A stretch of DNA of 5,593 bases from Hungatella sp. UBA3402. GTDB lineage: Bacteria; Bacillota; Clostridia; Lachnospirales; Lachnospiraceae. Shown in pieces: positions 1-4,720 of this stretch (position 1 is the stretch's first letter; each line of letters starts with the position of its first letter). Below the pieces are notes generated by a model. The model did no database searches, had not been told where the DNA came from, and saw only the letters and a list, made by a program, of their open reading frames with translations. The stretch covers positions 1-5,593 of the forward strand of contig DEPC01000215.1 in assembly GCA_002358555.1 (NCBI GenBank), in the 5' to 3' direction. The translations under genes and the position numbers were made by a program.

Positions 1-42
1 AACTTTCATTTAGAAAGTATCTGAAAAGTATAAGACTTCTTA

Positions 43-82
43 GTGATGTGCTCCCACCACTTAATAAGTGGGGGCTTCTTGC
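43..82 (-). mobile_element. IS200/IS605-like right-end hairpin, orphan
   Basis: Read on the minus strand, this block runs AAGAAGCCCCCACTT, then a short loop, then AAGTGGTGGGAGCACATCAC. The arms CCACTT (57-62) and AAGTGG (66-71) pair around a 3-base loop. The stem extends by three more G-C pairs (53-55 with 72-74) across one bulged A. A GCCCCCAC...GTGGGAG stem ending in TCAC resembles, from memory, the right ends of IS200/IS605 elements and the 3' ends of the omega RNAs made by TnpB elements. No tnpA or tnpB is seen; the place where tnpB should sit is the pectinesterase gene. It could be a relic end, or a hairpin now serving as the 3' end of the pectinesterase mRNA. No U-tract follows it on the minus strand, so it is not a standard terminator. 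Confidence 0.42.
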
Positions 83-1051
83 TCAAGGATTCCAGCCATC
101 TGTTCCTTCTAAAACCTTTTCTTTCTGATAAATTACAAGGTCTTCTTCTGATAACTGGTGAACCCATGCTGGTCTGGAATTCATATTTGATCCTGGTCCA
201 AAGCTATTGTACTCTGCAAAAAAACTGGTGTCATGAGCTTGAACCTTTCCCCAATCATGCCACCCTTGTGGAAAGATATGTTCTCCCATATAACAGTCAA
301 TAAGAACAACTTTTGCATATTCCCTCCAGGGACGGCCCAAATACACAGAGCAGGGAGGACAATTACTGGTAAAGCGGCAATTTCTCATTACATAGCCATA
401 AGTTTGTCCCTCTGGAGTGGAAGCCGCAGTGACATAGCTATTTACAGCTTGGTTAATATTTTTGGAGAAAAATTCACAATTTTCAAAATAGGCAGTTGCA
501 CTTCCAAAGATAAAATCAATATCCCCTTCTAGGTAACAGTTTCTATAATAATGGCGGCCATTGATTCTAGGAGAAAATTGTTTTGGCCCAATGAATCCAT
601 TGACCTCAATTTCTTTTGGAGGAAGTGGTCCTGTAAATAGGGTATCCTGACTTCCAAGGAAATGACAGTTGTCAAAGAATAGTCTGTCACCATCAGCATA
701 GAGAGCAAGAGCTTGTCCTACTTTTGGACCTTCTCCGGCTGTGTTAGCTATCGTTAAATTGCGAAAAGTAATATCATGAGTATCAATAAAACAGGAGTAG
801 GTGCGGAAGGTTCCCCGTTTCTGACCATCTTCCATTATCATTTTTGCATATAAGTCATAGGAAAGAATGGTTGTTTCTGCCGAATCTCCTATCAGGGTAA
901 TATGAGGATGCGTAATCGTGATTTGTTCTCTATAAATACCTTTATGAATATATAACAGAATTTCCTCTTGACAATCTTTGGGAATAGAAGCCAGCGTAGC
1001 GCAGACGGTTGAAAAATCGCCGTTGCCGTCTGCTGAAATATGTATCACCAT
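83..1051 (-). CDS. Pectinesterase (pectin methylesterase, CE8), predicted cytoplasmic
   Basis: This 322-residue protein is a single-domain pectin methylesterase. The family hydrolyses methyl esters of galacturonate units, giving de-esterified pectate and methanol, on a right-handed beta-helix. The family signatures appear in order: GQALAL at 112-117 (Gln113), QDTLF at 135-139 (general acid/base Asp136), DFIFG at 179-183 (nucleophile Asp179) and LGRPW at 238-242 (Arg240 and Trp242 for substrate binding). About 43 residues separate the two catalytic Asp, against roughly 21 in plant enzymes; the extra segment (about 140-166) carries IGPKQFSPRINGR. The protein begins directly at the beta-helix (VIHISADGNGDFSTV) with no signal peptide, so it probably acts inside the cell on imported pectic oligosaccharides. 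The ATG is supported by GAGG eight bases upstream. It is divergent from pckA and has no partner gene in the window. Confidence 0.95.
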   Translation of the reverse strand: MVIHISADGNGDFSTVCATLASIPKDCQEEILLYIHKGIYREQITITHPHITLIGDSAETTILSYDLYAKMIMEDGQKRGTFRTYSCFIDTHDITFRNLTIANTAGEGPKVGQALALYADGDRLFFDNCHFLGSQDTLFTGPLPPKEIEVNGFIGPKQFSPRINGRHYYRNCYLEGDIDFIFGSATAYFENCEFFSKNINQAVNSYVTAASTPEGQTYGYVMRNCRFTSNCPPCSVYLGRPWREYAKVVLIDCYMGEHIFPQGWHDWGKVQAHDTSFFAEYNSFGPGSNMNSRPAWVHQLSEEDLVIYQKEKVLEGTDGWNP

Positions 1052-1166
1052 AGATAAAACCTCGCTTTCTTGTATTAGTACTTAAACAAACTTATGAAAT
1101 CGGCATTTGTTAAAATCAATGAAGATAGACCGATAAAAACAAAAAGATGCAAACAAATGTATTTTT

Positions 1167-1194
1167 ATTATACAAGAAAAAAAGAAATTTTCTA
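1167..1194 (-). promoter_or_regulatory. Candidate sigma-A promoter for pectinesterase
   Basis: On the minus strand a perfect TATAAT -10 box (1172-1167) has TAGAAA (1194-1189; four of six matches to TTGACA) 16 bases upstream. Transcription would start near 1160, leaving a leader of about 110 bases before the ATG at 1051. The weak -35 box would fit an activator-dependent gene. A second TATAAT on the minus strand (1206-1201) lacks a good -35, and chance matches are common in DNA this AT-rich. Confidence 0.4.
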
Positions 1195-1258
1195 TCTATA
1201 ATTATAAAAATTTTGATAATCTAACTTGTAAATGATTAAGTAACGGATGCTGTTTCCT

Positions 1259-1275
1259 CATATTATTGGAATATG
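1259..1275. repeat. Short inverted repeat (6-5-6) upstream of pckA
   Basis: CATATT and AATATG form perfect 6-bp arms around ATTGG, about 73 bases upstream of the pckA -35 box. It could be an operator half-site pair, but arms this short and AT-rich may be chance. Confidence 0.2.
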
Positions 1276-1308
1276 CCAAATTCTAACTGTAGAAAGGATT
1301 CTCCAGAT

Positions 1309-1342
1309 AATCTGTTAAAAATTTATCTATATATTACAGATT
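1309..1342. repeat. Inverted repeat (7-20-7) just upstream of pckA promoter
   Basis: AATCTGT (1309-1315) and its exact reverse complement ACAGATT (1336-1342) flank a 20-base AT-rich spacer and end five bases before the pckA -35 box. The centres of the two half-sites are 27 bp apart, between two and three DNA turns. The placement suits an activator or repressor site, but no regulator can be named from this sequence. Confidence 0.3.
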
Positions 1343-1347
1343 CCAAG

Positions 1348-1376
1348 TTGACTTTTTCTTTAAATAATGAGATAAT
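1348..1376 (+). promoter_or_regulatory. Sigma-A promoter of pckA
   Basis: TTGACT (1348-1353) and GATAAT (1371-1376) are separated by exactly 17 bases; each box matches consensus at five of six positions. Transcription should start near 1383, leaving a leader of about 33 bases that carries only the ribosome binding site. It looks like a strong constitutive-type promoter. Confidence 0.85.
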
Positions 1377-1402
1377 AAGGGCAAATTTTTGTTTTTTAAT
1401 TT

Positions 1403-1409
1403 AAGGAGG
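1403..1409 (+). promoter_or_regulatory. Shine-Dalgarno site that fixes the pckA start
   Basis: AAGGAGG sits six bases before the ATG at 1416. An in-frame ATG at 1389 would add nine residues (MFFNLRRII), but it lies upstream of this site, within a few bases of the expected transcript start, and has no ribosome binding site. The start at 1416 is therefore chosen. Confidence 0.9.
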
Positions 1410-1415
1410 ATTATA

Positions 1416-3113
1416 ATGTCAACAAAAGCTTATTACCCAGTGAATGAAATTGGTTTAGGAAAGCCAGGTTTTTCTAAAACCAGGTCTATTATTGAAGCGG
1501 CCTTCTATGGGAACAATGTTGTTAAAGTGAATACCTTGAAAGAGGCTTATGAGTTAGCGAAGAATTCTCCAGGAACTATTGTGACAGATATGCCAGTTTA
1601 TAGAGGGGAAGAATTTGGCCTTGAAAAAGATGCCAAGGTCCTGTTATTCAATGATGGTGCTATTACCGGACGTTATGCAACCGCAAGAAGAATTGCTGGT
1701 GAGCCAGGAGTAGACTGCGATGCTCTTGATAAAGTAGCTATGGATGCAATTTATGAATCTCGCTGGAAAACCATGTATCATGCAGAAGTATTTGTAGGTT
1801 TAGACCCAGAATTTATGGTAAAAGCTCATTTGCTCATTCCAGAAGGTGAAGAAAATGTAATGTATAACTGGATGTTGAATTTCCAGTATATGTCCGATGA
1901 ATATGTAAAGATGTATAAGAAATCCAAACCAGTAGGTGATGGCAAAGAGGCAGATATTTTCATCTTCTCTGACCCTCAGTGGAATGGCTCTGACCGTCCA
2001 AGCGTATCTCTTGACTGTCTATCTGACCCTCAGAAAAAGACTTTGTGCTATTTTAATACAGAGACAAACTGTGCATGTATTTTGGGTATGAGATATTTTG
2101 GCGAGCATAAAAAAGGTACTTTGACTATGGCATGGGCTATTGCAAACCGCAATGGCTATGCATCTTGTCATGGCGGACAGAAAGAATATCTGCTTTCAGA
2201 TGGAAGAAAGTACGTTGCATCGGTATATGGATTATCAGGCTCTGGAAAATCTACTTTGACTCATGCAAAGCATGGCGGAAAATATGAGATTAAAGTTCTC
2301 CATGATGATGCATTTATCATCAATACAGATACCTGTGCATCGATTGCTTTGGAGCCTACCTATTTTGATAAGACTGCTGATTATCCTACCGGATGTCCAG
2401 ATAACCAGTATCTTCTGACAGCACAGAACTGTTCTGCAACTTTGGATGAGGATGGCAAGATTCAGCTTGTAACTGAGGATATCCGCAATGGCAATGGACG
2501 TGCTATCAAATCCAAACTCTGGTCTCCAAACCGCGTGGACAGAATTGATGCACCAGTGAATGCTATTTTCTGGATTATGAAAGACCCAACCATTCCACCA
2601 GTAGTGAAATTAAAAGGTGCTTCTCTGGCATCTGTTATGGGTGCAACTTTGGCAACTAAGCGTTCTTCTGCAGAACGTCTGGCTCCTGGTGTAGACCCCA
2701 ATAAGCTGGTAGTGGTTCCTTATGCCAACCCATTCAGAACCTATCCTCTTGCTAATGACTATGAGAAGTTCAAAAAGTTGGTAGAAGAGAAGAATGTTGA
2801 CTGTTATATCGTAAATACCGGAGATTTCATGGGCAAGAAAGTAAAACCAGCTGATACTCTGGGTATCTTAGAGTCTATTGTAGAGGGGACTGCTTCCTTC
2901 CATCAGTGGGGGCCATTCTCTGATATTGAAATTCTGGATTGGGAAGGGTTTATTCCAGATATGAATGATGCAGAGTATGTAAACCAGTTAAAGGCACGTA
3001 TGAATGACCGTGTAAATGAGATTAAAGAATTTGCAGTTGCAAAAGAAGGCTATGATAAATTACCAGATGATGCATTAGCTGCATTGGAAAAGGTAGTAGC
3101 TGAACTGAAGTAA
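1416..3113 (+). CDS. pckA: Phosphoenolpyruvate carboxykinase (ATP), divergent clade
   Basis: This 565-residue cytoplasmic enzyme interconverts oxaloacetate + ATP and PEP + CO2 + ADP. In fermenters it may run toward oxaloacetate, conserving ATP. Residues matching the E. coli active site by alignment from memory are: Arg86 in ITGR (Arg65), Tyr227 and Lys232-Lys233 in YFGEHKKG (Tyr207, Lys212, Lys213), His252 (His232), the P-loop GLSGSGKST at 272-280, the metal-binding pair Asp297-Asp298 and Arg362 in NGNGRAI (Arg333). It is divergent: the P-loop has Ser where GTGKT is usual, the Asp pair is followed by Ala rather than Glu-His-Gly, and it is about 25 residues longer than the 540-residue E. coli protein. 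The gene has its own promoter and terminator. Confidence is high for the family; the direction of flux is inference. Confidence 0.96.
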   Translation: MSTKAYYPVNEIGLGKPGFSKTRSIIEAAFYGNNVVKVNTLKEAYELAKNSPGTIVTDMPVYRGEEFGLEKDAKVLLFNDGAITGRYATARRIAGEPGVDCDALDKVAMDAIYESRWKTMYHAEVFVGLDPEFMVKAHLLIPEGEENVMYNWMLNFQYMSDEYVKMYKKSKPVGDGKEADIFIFSDPQWNGSDRPSVSLDCLSDPQKKTLCYFNTETNCACILGMRYFGEHKKGTLTMAWAIANRNGYASCHGGQKEYLLSDGRKYVASVYGLSGSGKSTLTHAKHGGKYEIKVLHDDAFIINTDTCASIALEPTYFDKTADYPTGCPDNQYLLTAQNCSATLDEDGKIQLVTEDIRNGNGRAIKSKLWSPNRVDRIDAPVNAIFWIMKDPTIPPVVKLKGASLASVMGATLATKRSSAERLAPGVDPNKLVVVPYANPFRTYPLANDYEKFKKLVEEKNVDCYIVNTGDFMGKKVKPADTLGILESIVEGTASFHQWGPFSDIEILDWEGFIPDMNDAEYVNQLKARMNDRVNEIKEFAVAKEGYDKLPDDALAALEKVVAELK

Positions 3114-3136
3114 TTGAATAGATACTTGATAACTAT

Positions 3137-3165
3137 GGGCGCGGCAATGATACCGCGTCCTTTTT
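3137..3165 (+). terminator. Intrinsic terminator after pckA
   Basis: GGGCGCGG (3137-3144) pairs over all eight bases with CCGCGTCC (3153-3160), including one G-U pair, around the loop CAATGATA, and is followed at once by TTTTT. It begins 23 bases after the pckA stop and ends 16 bases before the next start codon, so it should insulate or attenuate the downstream phosphatase gene. Confidence 0.9.
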
Positions 3166-3181
3166 GTAAAGAGAGGCATAG

Positions 3182-3832
3182 ATGAAAAAGACATATATAT
3201 TATTTGACCTTGATGGCACTTTGACAGACCCCATGATAGGAATTACCAAGTCCGTGCAATATGCACTTCGGTTTTATGGGATTGAAGAATCTAACTTAAA
3301 TACTCTTTGCCCTTTTATTGGTCCTCCTTTAAAGGACAGCTTTATGAAATATTATCATTTTCCAGAATCTCAGGCAGAAGAGGCTATCAAAAAATATCGA
3401 GAGTATTTTTCTGTAACAGGGATTTTTGAGAATAGGGTATATGATGGGATTGAAGAGCTATTAAAAGAATTAAAGTCTTGTGGAAAACGACTGTTGGTAG
3501 CTACCTCCAAACCAGAAGAATTTGCAGTGCAAATCCTAGAACATTTTGGCCTGGCGCAGTATTTTGAACATATATGTGGGGCAAGTATGGACGAGAAACG
3601 TGTGAAAAAGGGAGATGTCATTGCCTATGCTATTGAGATGGAAGGAATTGAGGATATCTCTTTAGCAGTTATGGTGGGGGATAGAGAACATGATATTATT
3701 GGTGCCAAAGAAAATGGCATGGATTCTATTGGGGTTTTGTTTGGATATGGAAGCAGAAAAGAATTGGAGGAGGCAGGGGCACATTTTATTGGAGAATCTG
3801 TGAAGGAATTGACGAAACTTCTTATTGGATAA
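3182..3832 (+). CDS. HAD-superfamily hydrolase (phosphoglycolate phosphatase-like, subfamily IA)
   Basis: This 216-residue soluble protein is a haloacid-dehalogenase phosphatase. Motif I is FDLDGTLTD, with nucleophile Asp9 and acid/base Asp11. Residues of about 16-85 form a helical C1 cap. Motif II is Thr108 in VATSKP, motif III is Lys142 or Lys143 in RVKKGD, and motif IV is GDREHD with Asp167 and Asp171. Length and layout match the Gph group, which dephosphorylates small metabolites such as 2-phosphoglycolate, nucleotides or sugar phosphates. The substrate cannot be read from sequence, so no symbol is given. The start is supported by GAGAGG (3171-3176) five bases before the ATG. No promoter is obvious between the pckA terminator and this gene, so it may depend on readthrough. 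No U-tailed terminator is seen after its stop. Confidence 0.9.
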   Translation: MKKTYILFDLDGTLTDPMIGITKSVQYALRFYGIEESNLNTLCPFIGPPLKDSFMKYYHFPESQAEEAIKKYREYFSVTGIFENRVYDGIEELLKELKSCGKRLLVATSKPEEFAVQILEHFGLAQYFEHICGASMDEKRVKKGDVIAYAIEMEGIEDISLAVMVGDREHDIIGAKENGMDSIGVLFGYGSRKELEEAGAHFIGESVKELTKLLIG

Positions 3833-3900
3833 ATTGTACAAAAAATACAATCAGTATTCTTAGAATAATTACCAAAATTGAGTGACATTTTTAAAAGAGA

Positions 3901-3941
3901 CTAACATTTTTCCGAATAAAATGTTAAAATATAGTTATAAT
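3901..3941 (+). promoter_or_regulatory. Candidate carD promoter (two overlapping -10 options)
   Basis: Two options overlap. A perfect TATAAT lies at 3936-3941 with no good -35 at standard spacing. An extended -10, TGTTAAAAT (3922-3930), has CTAACA (3901-3906; four of six matches to TTGACA) 18 bases upstream of its hexamer. Either would leave a leader of roughly 75-85 bases before the ATG at 4021. An inverted repeat overlaps both. Confidence 0.5.
3902..3926. repeat. Perfect inverted repeat (9-7-9) at the carD promoter
   Basis: TAACATTTT (3902-3910) and its exact reverse complement AAAATGTTA (3918-3926) flank TCCGAAT. A third copy of the core, ACATTTTT, begins at 3885, 19 bases before the matching core at 3904. 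The repeat covers the -35/-10 area of the candidate promoter, as an operator would. As RNA it would be an AT-rich hairpin without a U-tract, so it is a poor terminator for the preceding gene. Confidence 0.5.
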
Positions 3942-4020
3942 GAGAAATGAGAGCAATAGAAACTGGTGATAGATTTTAAAAACTTCTTTTTGGAGACAAA
4001 AAGTAAGACGAAAAGAAAGG

Positions 4021-4542
4021 ATGAGCAGATTGTTCGGTAAAGGAGAGTATATTGTTTATGATATCACTGGTGTATGTCAGGTACAGGACATTACAACCAT
4101 GTCTATGGATGCAGAAGGGAAAGAAAAGCTATATTATGTACTAGAGCCTGTGGGAGCAAGTGGAAGTCGGATTATAACACCTGTGGAAGGCAATAAAAGT
4201 ATTATGCGGCCTATTCTATCTAGAGAGGAAGCCTACAGTCTAATTGATGATATCCGAGATGTCCATGAGCTTGGCATCACAGATGATAAACAGAGAGAAG
4301 CAAAGTACAAGGAAGCATTAAAAACTTGTGATTGTCGGGAATGGGTTGGAATTATTAAGACATTACATTTTCGGAAAAAAGACCGTATGTCTCATGGAAA
4401 ACGGTTGACAGAAGTAGATGAGCGTTATTTGAAAAAAGCAAAGGAAAACCTGTATAGGGAATTGTCTATTCCTCTGGAAATACCTGCAGAAGATGTAGAA
4501 AGATTTATCACAGATAGAATTGAAGCAGTTCAGGCGGATTAA
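4021..4542 (+). CDS. CarD/CdnL/TRCF-family RNA polymerase-binding transcription regulator
   Basis: This 173-residue protein matches the CarD family, which binds the RNA polymerase beta subunit and tunes open-complex stability at promoters. The N-terminal Tudor-like polymerase-interaction domain covers about residues 4-65: FGKGEYIVYDITGVCQV, the beta-strand YYVLEPV (38-44), then IITPVEGNKSIMRPILS. The C-terminal helical DNA-binding domain covers about 66-165, including the basic stretch FRKKDRMSHGKRLT (117-130) and KKAKENLYRELSIPL. By my alignment, the tryptophan that wedges DNA in Mycobacterium CarD (NWSRRYK) falls at Arg92 (QREAKYK), so it seems absent. The start is uncertain: AGAAAGG directly abuts this ATG with no spacing, whereas TTG at 4030 has AAAGG nine bases upstream and would give MFGKGEYIVY, matching the usual MFxxGDxIVY start. 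The gene appears monocistronic, with its own promoter region and terminator. Confidence 0.9.
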   Translation: MSRLFGKGEYIVYDITGVCQVQDITTMSMDAEGKEKLYYVLEPVGASGSRIITPVEGNKSIMRPILSREEAYSLIDDIRDVHELGITDDKQREAKYKEALKTCDCREWVGIIKTLHFRKKDRMSHGKRLTEVDERYLKKAKENLYRELSIPLEIPAEDVERFITDRIEAVQAD

Positions 4543-4576
4543 AATGTTTAAAAAGTGTTCAAAAACAGAAAAGTAA

Positions 4577-4619
4577 GGCTTTTATTGTGGCTTTTGTCAT
4601 AATAAAGGTCTTTTTATTT
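4577..4619 (+). terminator. Intrinsic terminator after carD
   Basis: The arms 4577-4590 (GGCTTTTATTGTGG) and 4597-4610 (TCATAATAAAGGTC) pair over 14 bases, with four G-U pairs, around the loop CTTTTG. They are followed by TTTTTATTT. The hairpin starts 34 bases after the carD stop and separates carD from the FtsA-like gene. Confidence 0.87.
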
Positions 4620-4648
4620 GGGGCAGAAAAGTAACATACAGAAAATTA

Positions 4649-4677
4649 TTTACATTAGATTATAATTTTTATATAAT
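4649..4677 (+). promoter_or_regulatory. Sigma-A promoter of the FtsA-like gene
   Basis: TTTACA (4649-4654) and a perfect TATAAT (4672-4677) are exactly 17 bases apart, just after the carD terminator. Transcription should start near 4684, giving a leader of about 37 bases. This makes the FtsA-like gene an independent unit. Confidence 0.87.
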
Positions 4678-4720
4678 AATAGAAGTTAGAGGATTTACGG
4701 TAAGTTATCAGGAGGAGAAT

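Larger units (their letters stand above)
1052..1415. other. Divergent intergenic region, pectinesterase / pckA
   Basis: This 364-bp AT-rich region separates the two divergent genes. It holds a probable leftward promoter for the pectinesterase (around 1167-1194), two inverted repeats (1259-1275 and 1309-1342), the pckA promoter (1348-1376) and the pckA ribosome binding site. GATAATCT occurs twice in the same orientation (1215-1222 and 1306-1313). I recognise no riboswitch, tRNA or small RNA. The 5' leader of pckA is only about 33 bases, too short for a riboswitch. Confidence 0.7.

Noticed and set aside
2..18. Small hairpin ACTTTC / GAAAGT at the window edge as a terminator for the pectinesterase
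   Set aside because: The stem is only six bases and AT-rich, and the sequence after it on the minus strand is outside the window, so a U-tract cannot be checked.
233..532. Plus-strand open frame opposite the pectinesterase
   Set aside because: It is fully antisense to a gene with intact catalytic motifs and has no recognisable domain or promoter; similar antisense frames across pckA, the HAD gene and the FtsA-like gene were dismissed for the same reason.
1273..1404. 43-codon plus-strand reading frame (MPNSNCRKDSP...) ending inside the pckA ribosome binding site
   Set aside because: It has no Shine-Dalgarno site, spans the pckA promoter (so would not be on that transcript), and its AT-rich composition reads like noncoding DNA.
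1389..1415. Nine-residue N-terminal extension of pckA from the in-frame ATG at 1389
   Set aside because: That ATG lies upstream of the strong AAGGAGG site and only about six bases from the expected transcription start.
3833..3867. Hairpins ATTGTA/TACAAT and TATTCT/AGAATA after the HAD gene as terminators
   Set aside because: Both stems are short and AT-only or nearly so, and neither is followed by a run of T.
3947..3979. Ten-residue leader peptide ahead of carD
   Set aside because: It has no ribosome binding site, starts at or near the predicted transcription start, and shows no regulatory codon run or attenuator hairpins.
3986..4003. Stem CTTTTT/AAAAAG with a GGAGAC loop in the carD leader, as a riboregulator
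   Set aside because: Six A-T-rich pairs are too weak, and the GGAG in the loop is about 25 bases from the start codon, too far to be the ribosome binding site.
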